From NCBI GenBank assembly GCA_964016985.1, contig OZ024828.1, positions 1,483,330 to 1,547,329 on the forward strand: a stretch of DNA of 64,000 nt, in the 5' to 3' direction. Within the stretch, counting starts at the first letter, position 1; each line of letters begins with the position of its first letter. The notes beneath the pieces are model-generated. The model was not told the origin of the DNA. It ran no database searches and saw only the letters and a program-made list of their open reading frames with translations. Both the position numbers and the translations under genes were made by a program. Source of the stretch: Anodontia alba. Taxonomy: Eukaryota > Mollusca > Bivalvia > Lucinida > Lucinidae. This document shows positions 22,051 through 32,402 of this stretch, one piece after another.

Positions 22051-22580
22051 AAAGGCGCCATATTCTTCAAAAATAGACATTTTTATCCAAGAAAGGTTTA
22101 ATAAATTGATATATAGTATGAACACAACCATAAAATGTGGCACCTGACACCTTATAAAATTTCAGTGTGTCTCTCGTCCTTGAAATTATTTCATTTTTTA
22201 TCCATTTCAAAAACGAGAAACTAAGTGAAATTTTACAGGCTGTCAGACGCAACATTTTATGATCGTATAAACCCTTAAAGCGCCAAGAAAAACTGCATCT
22301 GAAAATGTCGTCTGTTTATGTTGTCTGCTGAATATTCTTGCAGACTTTTCAAACCTATTTTTGCATACAGGCAAACAGTGTGGACCCTGATCAGACTGTT
22401 CCTAAAGGAGCAGTCTGATCTGGGTCCACACTGTTTGCAAAAATGACTTTTAAAATCACGAGCAGATGACAAAGCAGACGACAATAGTTGTGACTGGCGC
22501 TTTAAGGGTTAATACTATATTTTGATTTATTACACCTTTCTTGGATAAAAATTTCTATTTTGGAGGAAAATGGAGCCTTT
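22051..22580. mobile_element. Concentric hairpin cluster
   Basis: The outer arms of about 55 bases start AAAGGCGCCATATTCTTCAA and end with the complement TTTTGGAGGAAAATGGAGCC, sharing TTTTTATCCAAGAAAGG. Within them lie a hairpin at about 22124-22256 (ACCATAAAATGTGGC against its complement) and an element at 22270-22513 with ends AACCCTTAAAGCGCCA/TGGCGCTTTAAGGGTT. That element in turn encloses a GATCAG palindrome at 22371-22438. Confidence 0.75.
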
Positions 22581-22889
22581 AATCTTTAACGCGCTAAACA
22601 CAACTGCAGCAGATGACATTTTAATATTTGTTTGTTTTTTGTTTTTTTTTAGTTTTTGTATTTTTCAGAGAAAAAGGGCTTGGTTTTAATATAAACCTTA
22701 GGAAGAATTTGTGATTAGTATTTTAAGGGCTGATTACACAAAAAGAGTCACTTTACTTATACTTTATTATTGATTTAATTTGGGGAAAACAAATCACGTC
22801 ATGAAACTGCATCTCTTGTCTAACGCACTTACAGATTTCAATTTAATGCAGATTATAATAAAACTGTAACGATATACAGTCGAACCTCA

Positions 22890-23060
22890 ATGGCAGACGA
22901 CAATTTGAATGTTTTTTTGTTTGTTTTTTTTTTCTTCTTATTTTTTTCAAGAAAATAGGCTTTGACATTTCAATGGAGACAACTTGCATGGGCGCCAAAG
23001 CCTATTTTCTGAAAAGAAGAAAAGCATCATGAATTTGCTGAATAAGGTAAAGGTTAACAT
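22890..23060. repeat. Hairpin element (GCAGACGACA family)
   Basis: GAAAATAGGCTTTGACATTT pairs with AAAGCCTATTTTCTG, with TCAATGGAGACAACTTG in the loop region, as in the copies at 14381 and 44845. Confidence 0.65.
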
Positions 23061-23149
23061 AGGCTTTTAGAAAAGTTTGTTGCAAAGAATGTGTCATTCG
23101 TGGTTTGCGTGTTCATACAGTATTTGCTGTACACCATTACAATGCGTGA

Positions 23150-24560
23150 ACTATGGAAGCTGATTGGGGACATTTTGACTAGCGACTAAAGCCTTATGAC
23201 TTACGAGTTTTGAGTAATGACTTTTGACTTTTGAGTTATGACCTTTAAGTTCTGACTTTTATAAGCTTGATGATAAGAAAAAGTGCTTAAGTGCCATCAC
23301 TTCTTTTATGTATTCAGCAGACGATAGATTGACATTCATCGTTTTATTTCCAAGGAAATAGGTTTTGACATTTCATGCAAATTGTGTGCTGGAAACCCAA
23401 AACCTAATTTCCAGGAAAAATAAGAACAATATGTTAAAATTTCACCTGCTGAAAATGTAACCAATGTGCAAATTGTTTAAAGAGTTTGATAAAATAAATA
23501 TTTTTACAAATGCATTGCATTGTTTTTTTTCTTGTCTTTCATCAGGGCTTTAAACAAACCGTCAAGCGCTAAGCAGGTTTGTAGCAGACGAAATTCTTAA
23601 ATCGATTTTATAATTTTCAGAGTAAACAAGATGACTTTTTTGCTAGGCAGATTCACCAACCCTTACCCCGCCCCCACCCCCCACCCCCAAACGCACACAA
23701 AATAAATAAATAAATAAATAAATATATAAATAAATAAATAAATAAATAAAAGTAAAAGTATTTTAAAGTGTGGTCTAAAACGTCTTGTGATTTATGAGTT
23801 TTTAGTTATGACTTGTGACTTTTGAGTTATGACGTGACTTTGGAGTTATGATTTGTGACTTTTGAGTTATGACTTGTACCTTCGGTGTAATATTGGCGCG
23901 TATTTGGAGAATGCACGTAGTAGATGGCTGACGTTGGTAATATATATATATATACAGCGAAGGTACTTGTAAGTCATAACTCAAAAGTCACAAGTCATAA
24001 TTCAAAAGTCACAAGTCATAACTCAAAACTCATACGTCACAAGTCCTCAGACCACACCTTAAAATATTTTTATATTATTTATTTATTTATTTATTTATTT
24101 ACTTATTATTTTCATTGTCGTCTGCTACAAATCTACTTGGCGCTTTAAGGTTTGGTTAAAGCCCTGATGAAAGACAAGAAAAACAACACAATGCATTTGT
24201 AAAAAATATTTATTTTATCAAACGTTTTAAACAATTAGCATGCTGGGTAAATTTTCGGCAGGTGACATTTTAAAATATTGTTATTATTTTTCCTGGAAAA
24301 TAGGTTTTGGGATTTCATGCAATTTGCATGAAATGTCCAAACCTATTTCCTTGGAAATAAAACGATAAATATCAATCTGTCGTCTGCTGAATAGATAAAG
24401 AAAGTCGTGACACATAAGCACTTTTCCTTATCATTAAGATTATACGTCATAACTCAAAAGTCACAAGTCATAACTCAAAAATTATAAGTGATAACTCAAA
24501 ACACGTAAGTCATAAGTCTTTAGTCGCAAGTCAAAATGTCCCCCATCGGCTTCCATACTA
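23150..24560. repeat. Large inverted repeat (about 1.4 kb) upstream of Fezf exon 2
   Basis: The left arm runs from TATGGAAGCTGATTGGGGAC to about 23890 and the right arm from about 23955 to CCCCCATCGGCTTCCATA. In order outward from the centre, both arms share GTACCTTCG/CGAAGGTAC, repeats of TTTTGAGTTATGACTTGTGA, an (AAAT)n run, the GCAGACGA and CTTTCATCAGGGCTTTAA blocks, a GCAGACGACA-family hairpin and the CATCGGCTTCCATA edge. The left arm has about 80 extra bases (23620-23700, including a C-rich run). The centre of about 65 bases is unique. Confidence 0.88.
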
Positions 24561-24720
24561 TGGAAAGTCATAACTCAAAACCCATAAGCCATAAGTCTTT
24601 AGTCGCAAGTCAAAATATCCCCCATCGGCTTCCATACTATGGAAAGTCATAACTCAAAACCCATATGTCATAATTCTTTAGTCGTAAGTCAAAATGTCCC
24701 CCATCGGCTTCCATAGTGAA
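24556..24720. repeat. Tandem copies of the inverted repeat's right edge
   Basis: Two further units of about 84 bases of AAAGTCATAACTCAAAACCC through CCCCCATCGGCTTCCATA follow the right arm directly, about 120 bases before Fezf exon 2. Confidence 0.88.
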
Positions 24721-24843
24721 CTAAATTTAAGGTGAATGGATAAATATGTTGGCTATTCCATTAGTTTGTCTAAGTTTACACAGGTTACATAATAGCAAGA
24801 CTTTTTCATCATGACTCAGTCTGTTTTTATTTTTATTTTGCAG

Positions 24844-25505
24844 GTGCACGGCCATTTATTTGCAAAGTATGCGGTAAAGGTTTTCGTCAGGCAAGCACCC
24901 TGTGTCGCCACAAAATTATCCACACTCAGGAGAAGCCTCACAAGTGTAAAACATGCGGGAAGGCATTCAACCGTAGCAGCACGCTTAACACACACATGCG
25001 GATTCACCTTAACTACAAGCCGTTCACGTGTGAATTTTGCGGAAAAGGATTTCACCAGAAGGGGAACTACAAGAATCATAAACTTACACATAGCACAGAG
25101 AAACAATACAAATGCGATATTTGTAACAAGGCTTTCCACCAAGTGTATAATCTCACATTTCATATGCATACTCACAATGAAAAGAAGCCATACACGTGCG
25201 GCATATGTCAGAAAGGATTTTGTCGGAACTTCGACCTCAAGAAACATATACGTAAACTTCATGACGGAGTGACACTGAAACAGAACGGAGGAGACGGTGC
25301 CCATTCACCTGGTGACACGTACATGGGATCAAATGGAATCTACCCATCTTTAACACTTGGACACAATACACAGCCTGGGTATATGCAGCGACATTCCGTG
25401 TTTGCGCATGCGTCACAGTATGCATACCAAAGAAACTATTTACCACAATATCTCATCAATCCTGGTACATCAAATTTATTGCATAAATTATCAGCAATCA
25501 TGTGA
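24844..25505 (+). CDS. Fezf: Fezf-type zinc finger transcription factor, exon 2 (fingers 2-6 and C-terminus)
   Basis: This exon completes the Fezf protein (516 residues). The acceptor is TTTTATTTTGCAG and the exon opens with GT, completing Gly297, then Ala-Arg-Pro-Phe of the finger 1-2 linker. Zinc ligands by residue are: finger 2 C303, C306, H319, H323; finger 3 C331, C334, H347, H351; finger 4 C359, C362, H375, H379; finger 5 C387, C390, H403, H407; finger 6 C415, C418, H431, H436 (four-residue His spacing). Diagnostic segments such as [44 protein letters not shown] and [15 protein letters not shown] match the family almost residue for residue. The C-terminal 80 residues are rich in Tyr, Gly, His and Asn and end at Met before TGA. 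All fingers are intact, so the gene looks functional. No clear AATAAA signal is visible just downstream. Confidence 0.95.
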
Positions 25506-26406
25506 CCACAATATTATGATTAGACTTATACATTTTTATATGAATTGACCAAATTGACCTGTCGCTTTGACCTTATATTTAATATTCATAAGAATACGTA
25601 CATTGTATAATTCAGGCATGACAGTAGTAAACACTGCATTACACGTGAAAAAGTTATTCTCTTTTACAGGCAGTACCTGTTTACGCAGTAAATTATACTG
25701 GCGACTCTCGTTATCTCTAAGTTCAAGTGACTCTTTGTAATACTTCGAGATGTCCGTACTTTGACATATCAGATTTGCAGAATTGACGAAAACATAAATA
25801 GATCAACCACATTTCAAAAATGAATTTGTAATTTGAGTCCTGAAGTTAAAGATTTATTGAAAATATTGTGGAAAAGAGGAGAAATTTCTTCTCCTTCCCA
25901 CAATATTTTGTTACCTGTTGTTAGATTTTCATGTTAAAACAGTGAAAGATTTTCACTTCGAGGTAAGTGGTTATTCGACTGTACTGTATGAATACTATAA
26001 TCAAAAGATAAAAACGAAACGTCAGTTTGATCGGCCTATGCTAGTAACAGGAAAAGTAATTCATATTAAAGTATGTTTTGTTGGATTCCATTTTTGTTAG
26101 TCATTTAGTGTACGTTATCAGAATTGAAACAGTATATATGTAATACGTGTTTGGCACCATAGATAAATGAACCTTGTAGACTGAATATGAAGCGCTTGGT
26201 GATAATACCAATTTATTGTATTTGTAAACATAAATTGTACAGTCCAGCCTGGTGTTAACCTGGCGTACGTTCCAGAGAATTAATCGAAGCGAATGAAAAT
26301 AAGCTGATCAGACAGAGTAGATATCCTACTTGCTATGAGTCTTTGCTGTTTACATGTTCAATATTATCGCATTGCGCTTCATGTATATTTTAATCAAATA
26401 ATAATA
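25506..26406. other. Fezf 3' flank
   Basis: The 3' UTR should lie here, but no standard polyadenylation signal stands out. Between about 25700 and 25995, GGCGACTCTCGTTATCTC on one side and CGAGGTAAGTGGTTATTCGA on the other suggest a decayed pogo-like element, with a hairpin GGAGAAATTTCTTCTCC at its centre. Confidence 0.4.
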
Positions 26407-26620
26407 TTAACCCTTGTCCTGTTGAACCCGGATATACCCTGCCTTTGCAAACAGTGTAGATCCAGATCAGTTGGCTTCTGAAGAAGCCAACTGATCTGGA
26501 TCTGCACTGTTTGCCATTAAGTATGTGAATTTATAGCAACAATTCAGATCAAGTAATCTGATTGGCTGAAAATTAGAAGTGGGCGTGGCAACTTAATTTA
26601 TTCAGCATGACAAGGGTTAA
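26407..26620. mobile_element. Hairpin element with TTAACCCTTGTC/GACAAGGGTTAA ends
   Basis: The outer ends are inverted copies, and the inner GATCAG palindrome (26447-26514, GCAAACAGTGTAGATCCAGA) is perfect over about 30 bases per arm. The arrangement parallels those at 5655 and 43065. Confidence 0.8.
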
Positions 26621-26658
26621 GGTAAATGGATACACATGGTACGTTTTCGTCTATTTTT

Positions 26659-28934
26659 AACTCACCTGAGCCGAAGGCCCAGGATGAGCTATTGTGATCA
26701 CTTGCCGTCCGTCGTCGTCCACACTTTTGAACGACTTCTCCTCTGAACCCCCTGAGCCAATTTTCTTCAAACTTCATGTGGAGCCTTCTGCTAAAAGGGG
26801 GATTGAAAATTTGTACAAATGGTTACGGTCCGTTAGTCAAAATGGCCGCCATGCCCCTATGTAGCAAACACACTTGAAAATCTTCTTCTCCAGAACCAAA
26901 ACTGCTTCAAGGCTGAATCTTGGTATATAGGATCATGGACTCTAGGTCTACCAAGTTTATTCAAATGATGACCCTAGGTTGACCTTTGATCTTTTTACGG
27001 CAAGGTCAAATTTGCGTCTTCATGCATTTGTATAGAGAAAATGTTGAAAAGTAATTTTCTCAAAATGCATTAAAACCAATGGCTAAAACTTACAACGAGT
27101 GATTAAAGTAGTAAACCATCATAGTAATATTCAAAATTGTGTCCCCTGGGGGTAATCTGCCCTTGGCCCTTGGCTATATACATGTATAAAATTGTGTAAT
27201 ATTTGAATGTCTTCTTCTCTGAAACTGCTTGAGCAATTTTTACTAGATTTCACACGGGGCCTTCTATTGAAAGGGCATTGCCAATTTGTTCAAATGGTTC
27301 CGCGCCATTGAACAAAATGGCCACCATGTCCATGTATGGTAAAAACATTTAAAAATATTTTTCTCCAGAACCAAGAGAGCTTTAGGGTTGATTCTTGGTA
27401 TATAGCATCAAAGACTCACGGTCTACCAAGTTTGTTCAAATGACGGTCGAAGGTTGACCTTTGACCTTTTTACGGCAATGTCAAATTTCAGTCCCCATAC
27501 ATTCATATGGTAAAAAGGCTATAAAGTCATTTTCTCAGTATGTATTAAAGACTAATGGCTGAAACTTACAATATAAGAGTAGTAAAACCTTTTGGTTACA
27601 ATCAAACTTTTGTCCCCTGGGTGTTATCTGCCCTTGCCCCTGGTCTATATATATGTATAAAATTGTGTAATATTTGAATGTCTTTTTCTCAGAAACTCCT
27701 TGAACAATTTTCACCAGATTTCACATGGAGCCTTCTGTCGAAAGGGTATTGACAATATGTTTGAATGGTTCTGCGCCTATCAAAATGGTTGCCATGCCCA
27801 TATATGGTAAAACACACAAAAGCTTCTCTCCAGCTTTGAGACTGAATCTTGGTAAATAGCATTGGAGACTCAGATTTTTTAAGGCAAGGTCGAATTCGCG
27901 GTCCCATATATTTGTAAGGGAAAATGTTGAATAGTCATTTTCTCAGTATGTATTAAAGAATTATGGCTGAAATTTGCAATGTATGATTAAAGTAGTAAAA
28001 TATTTTTAGTTGTATTCAAAATTTCGCCCTCTTGGCGTTATCTGTCCTTGACCCTGGGCTATATACTTTGTATAAGATTGTGTAATTTTTAAATGTCTTC
28101 TTCTCTGAAATTGCGTGAGCATTTTTTACCAGATTTACCAGATTTCACATCGGACCTTCTGTCCAAAGGGTATTGACAATTTGTTTGAATGTTTTGGTGT
28201 CATTTAACAAGGTGGCGGCTATGCTGATGGTAAAAACACTTAAAAATCTTCTTCTCCAAGAAAGCATAGAGGCTGAATCTTTGAGTGTAGCATTGGGAAC
28301 TAAAGGTCTACCAAGTTTGTTCAAATGATGCTCGTGTGTTGACCTTTGACCTTTTTATGTCAAGGTCAAATTTGCGCCCCCATACATTTGTATGGGGAAA
28401 ATGTTGAAAATTCATTTTTTCAGCAAGTATTAACCACTAATGGCTGAAACTTACATGAATGATTAAAGAAGTAAAACTGTCTAGATACCATCAAAAGTGT
28501 GGGGGTTATGTACCCTTTCCCCTGGGCTATATACATGTATAAAATCGAGAAATTTTTACACGTCTTCTTCTCTGAAACCTCTTGAACAATTTTCATTAGA
28601 TTTCACTTGGGCCTTCTGTCGAAAAGGATGCTGACGATTTGGTCAAATGGTTCCGCGCCTTTGAAAAAGATGGCTGCCATGCTGACATGTGGTAAAACAC
28701 CTCTTCTCTAGAACTAGGAAAGCTTTTAGGCTAAATCTTGGTATACAGCATGGGGGGCTCAAAGTCTACTTTGTTTAAATGATGGTACTTGTATGACCGT
28801 TTACCTTTTTATTGTATGGTTAAATTTGTTTCCTAGTTGCTGTATCAATACTGGAAGAAGTTGCATGCCATTTGCAGATATGCAATAGCTGTTTTTATCA
28901 ATTGAGCGGGTCGTGGCCAACGGGCCTCTTGTTT
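26659..28934 (+). mobile_element. Tandem-core element, AACTCACCTGAG start, CTCTTGTTT end (Helentron/HINE-like candidate)
   Basis: The element starts AACTCACCTGAGCCGAAGGC and ends at a small hairpin GGCCAACGGGCC followed by TCTTGTTT. Its core is about five degenerate units of roughly 470 bases, each with TCTTCTTCTCTGAAAC, CAAATGGTT, TTGACCTTTGACC and GGCTGAAACTTACA landmarks. No transposase or helicase is encoded. A 3'-end hairpin and a tandem core are known from Helentron-associated elements; the assignment is an inference. Confidence 0.7.
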
Positions 28935-29029
28935 GATAATAGAGACAACTTATTTGAATTTCGGTTTGCTTTCGTATCTGAAGCACTACCCTTCATTCCA
29001 CAAGAGGACAGCCAAGAGCACAACAATCA

Positions 29030-29160
29030 CGCAACCCCTTCTGAAAGTAAGTGTACTCTTTTGAGGAACAAATTTGCTCACAGGAGAGCAAATTATTTCC
29101 TTTTAGAGTAGACCTTTCAGAAGGGAAAAATAATTTTGACAGAGTTGTCTGTCTTGAAAC
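29030..29160. repeat. Hairpin of the TTTTAGAGTAGACC family
   Basis: GAACAAATTTGCTCACAGGA and GAGCAAATTATTTCC form the hairpin, followed by TTTTAGAGTAGACCTTTC. Other members lie at 30785, 43322, 52417, 53428 and 55180. Confidence 0.65.
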
Positions 29161-29579
29161 TGTATCAGTTCGCCTTAAAAACGAGGACTCAGTATCTTTG
29201 CGTGGTATCCTAGTTCTGTGTTAAGTATATAATGAAATAAATTATTGAAAGCAACTTGTTTTTTTACCTTTTATTAGAAATAGTATGCTAAATAATAACG
29301 AATGAAAACCCATTCGGAATACCGTATTATCCTACATATTCTGATAGACATGACTGAGCAAAACAACGTTGATCAAATTCAAACTGTTTTCAAAAGGGCA
29401 TCCTAAATGAACAGTTTTGTCATGATCTACAGCGTTTGGCACTTCCCAATAACATTTGAGACATCATCAGGATAATTTTGGTAAGGAGTTAATATGTCCG
29501 ACTATTTAGTATAAATACGGTTATGACGTCACGCTTCAAATGAGCCAGATCTTCTATAAATAATACACCTCAAGCGAGC

Positions 29580-29690
29580 TACCCAGTCAGCATTCTACGT
29601 AAATCTATATCGGGCCGTCATCGGCCCGTCAGGGTAGCTGACGGGCCGATGACGGCCCGATACAGATTTACGTAGAATGCTAACTGGGTA
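29580..29690. mobile_element. Long-hairpin element ACCCAGTCAGCATTCTACG, copy 1
   Basis: About 110 bases form almost one hairpin: CGTAAATCTATATCGGGCCG pairs across GTCAGGGTAGCTGAC. Nearly identical elements lie at 41564 and 57151, with diverged ones at 30480 and 57934. Confidence 0.92.
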
Positions 29691-29739
29691 GGGCTTCTAC
29701 AAATTATACAGTTTAAGTGAGCTGGGGGTTCAGCAAATT

Positions 29740-30100
29740 ATACACTTTAAAGGAGACAATTTGCATGAAATGCCAAAAGCTTTTTTCTGGAACCAATAAG
29801 AACAGTATCACGAATTTGTTTTCTGCTGAATTCGCACAGGGGTGGTAAAGATTAAATAATGAGCCTTACTGATGAATTTTCCATATTCTAAATTTAACAT
29901 GGCGGTCACAAACTTTATAAATGTGTATGTTGCCCTTTGCTTTGTTTTTATATCTTTTCTTATGTTTCCTAAGTAGCGTTGTGGCCATCACTTTCTGCTG
30001 ACCATTTTAATTTTACTAGAGCCGGGGCACATCATTCCTATTCTGCATGTGCGCTCAGCAAAGATGCACTGAATTGTTGCTACCCAAAGAATACCCTGTG
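29740..30100. other. Fragments of hairpin repeats
   Basis: About 29745-29850 is the right half of a GCAGACGACA-family element (GGAGACAATTTGCATGAAAT). The remainder shows nothing I can name. Confidence 0.45.
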
Positions 30101-30150
30101 AGGACTCTGATCAGACTGCGCGGATGCGCAGGCTGATCTGAGTCTTCGCT
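30101..30150. repeat. GATCAG palindrome
   Basis: GGACTCTGATCAGACTGCGC pairs with GCGCAGGCTGATCTGAGTC. Confidence 0.8.
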
Positions 30151-30179
30151 GAGTGGAAATGCTGTATTGTAGAAAAAGC

Positions 30180-30420
30180 TGTGCCCGGTTCATTGTGTTT
30201 GTGCTCTTGGCAGTTCTCTTGTTGGAAGAAGGGTAGTGCTTCAGACATAAGGGTGATGTTTGGCCCCAGTAAAACCAGTTTTAGCCCCCCACCCACCCCA
30301 TAACAGCAGATGTTAAAATGAAGATACCAAGGGAAGGCTGCAATCACGCAACACAATCCTTCCAAGGCACCGGATCTGGGTTGGATGACATAACGCGGCA
30401 TCACGAAAATGGCAAGCCAC
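30180..30420 (-). repeat. Retroelement-tail relic and flanking repeat
   Basis: On the minus strand this holds ACTGGGGCCAAACATCACCC and GTCTGAAGCACTACCCTTC, echoing 28970-29010 on the plus strand, and GTGTTGCGTGATTGCAGCC, the tail signature. Confidence 0.45.
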
Positions 30421-30479
30421 CGAAAACAACGAACCGAAAAAAACGAGAAGAAACCGAAACAAAAATACAATGTACCCTA

Positions 30480-30562
30480 GTTAGGACTCTGTTTTCGTTT
30501 ATATCGGACCGTTTCCGGGGCGATAATGGTCCGATAAAAATTTAAGCAGAATGCTAGCTGGG
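30480..30562. repeat. Diverged long-hairpin element
   Basis: TTATATCGGACCG and CGGACCATTATCGC-like arms with the end GCAGAATGCTAGCTGGGA match the plan of the elements at 29580 and 57151. Confidence 0.6.
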
Positions 30563-30784
30563 ACCGCTTTTTAACGGTCAACAGCAGAGCTGTTGTGGCC
30601 TAAAACCCGGTTTATTGGTGCCAAACATCGCCATCGCAATTGATCCTCATACAGATCCAGCTACACTCAATTTTTCGGTCCACGTAAGCAGTTACGTTTC
30701 GTTTAATCGTACCAGTGGCGTAACGGAATTATTTTTACGCACACCCAGGAAAACCAAGAAAAACATTTTCCTAGTATCGCTTCC

Positions 30785-30905
30785 CAAACAGGCGCTACTC
30801 TTAAAGAAGAGAATTTACTCCCAGAGGGGCTACTCCTAAAAGAAAACATTCCTTTAAGAGTAGCCCCTACTTTGATTACGAAAAATTATTTCCATTAAGA
30901 GCAGC
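30785..30905. repeat. Hairpin of the AAGAGTAGCCCC family
   Basis: GGCGCTACTCTTAAAGAAGA, GGGGCTACTCCTAAAAG and CCTTTAAGAGTAGCCCC are alternating direct and inverted copies. Confidence 0.6.
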
Positions 30906-31225
30906 CGGTGTGGTAAAGAAGCAAAATAATTTATGTTGATGTCTCTATATTGCAATTATTTTTATTACGGATGTTACGCATAAACATTAAGTGCGTAATG
31001 AGCGCTATTCGTATGCATACTGTTTTCGATGAAATGGGAAGCCGAAAATATTACATTTAATTTTAAAGCAACAAACATAATAAACGATCGGAACATATTA
31101 TGGTTTCTTTCATATCAAAACTTTACAAAATCCCCTCTATCTGAGCTAAGCGCTAGGCCAGTAAAATGACTTTATCGCAGAATTTGAAAACAGACAATAT
31201 GTAACACACATATGTAAAATGTATA

Positions 31226-32283
31226 TTTATTATCCCCGCGCTTTTCGAAGAAAAAGCGGGAATATTATTATAACCCCCATCCGGCCGGCCGTCCGGCCGT
31301 CTGTCTGTACGTCCCCGTCTGTAATGTCACACCATTGCTCCTAGATCATTTAAGCTAGATTCTCGAAACTTTCACAGGCGATAGCCCTATGGCTGAGGAC
31401 TGGAGGAACACATTCGGAATTTTGATATGACCCTGGGGACAGGGTGCGGGGGATGTGGCCCCCGAAGGGTCCAAAATTCATAATGTACAAACATAGTCAT
31501 GTTGCATATCAAATCGATGGTTATGAAAAGTAGAATACAGTGGTGTTAAGATTTTGCCCCGGGGGCATGTCTGGGGATCACTAGAGGATAAAAAGTAGGA
31601 TTTTGGGTCCTTTTTTTATTGTCACCCAACTCCTCTTACGCTTTTTTAGCTAGAACCATGAACCTATCACAGCTCTATGGATGAGGACTGGAGGAACATA
31701 TTCGGAATCTTGATGTGACCCTTGGGGCAGGGCCAGGATGTGTGGCCCCGAAGGGTCCAAAATTCATTTTGTACAAACATAGTTATGTTGCATATCAAAT
31801 CGAAGGTTATGAAGAGTAGAATACAGTGGTGCAAAAAGTTTGCCCCGGGGGCATGTTTGGGGGTCACTAGAGGTCAAAAAGTAGGATTTGGGGTCTTTTT
31901 TTTTTTATTGTCACCCAACTCCTTTTAGGCTTTTTTAGCTAGAACCTTGAAACTATTACAGATAATAGCCCTATGGACGAGGACTGGAGGAAAACATTCG
32001 GTATTTTGTAAGACCCCTGGGGACATGCCAGTGGGTGTGACCCTGAAGGGTCAAAATCCATTTAGTTCAAACATAATCATGTTGCATATCAAATCGAAGG
32101 TTATCAAGAGTAGAATACAGTGGTGCAAAAATTTTTGGTGAGGGGGGTGGGGGGCATGTCTGGGGGTCACCGGAGGTCAAAAAGTAGGATTTTGGGTCTT
32201 TTTTTTTATTGTCACCCAACTCCTTTTAGGCTTTTTTAGCTAGAACCTTGACCCTGTTACCGGTAATAGCCCTGCTCTAGTTA
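31226..32283 (+). mobile_element. Tandem-core element with TTATTATCCCCGCGC start
   Basis: It starts with a hairpin CCCGCGCTTTTCG/AAAAAGCGGG, then GGCCGGCCGTCCGGCCG, then three full units and one partial unit of about 290 bases. Each unit carries GAGGACTGGAGGAA, GTTGCATATCAAATCGA, TTTGCCCCGGGGGCATG and ATTGTCACCCAACTCC. No protein is encoded. The right boundary is approximate. Confidence 0.75.
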
Positions 32284-32402
32284 AATATAGTTTTTAGAAA
32301 ATATAATTGTTTAAACAAACGTGGATTGTTTTTTTTTTTATATATATCGCCATAAACACAAGATGTAGAGACTACTCATTAGAAGCGTCTCATAGAATAT
32401 AT

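Larger units (their letters stand above)
11807..24843 (+). other. Fezf intron, 13,037 bases, GT-AG, phase 1
   Basis: The intron runs from GTTAGT to TTTTGCAG and splits the Gly codon of the linker between fingers 1 and 2. It contains five members of the palindromic family described below (11904, 13271, 16210, 18279, 19048), a nested GGGCCC-ended element, two SINEs in opposite orientation, several hairpin repeats, microsatellites, a concentric hairpin cluster (22051-22580) and a large inverted repeat (23150-24560). No second gene is visible inside it. Any regulatory elements would have to lie in the unannotated parts. Confidence 0.9.

Noticed and set aside
24811..25272. A 153-codon open frame overlapping Fezf exon 2 in another frame, and one on the opposite strand
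   Set aside because: Shadows of the conserved zinc finger exon, which matches the Fezf family in its own frame.
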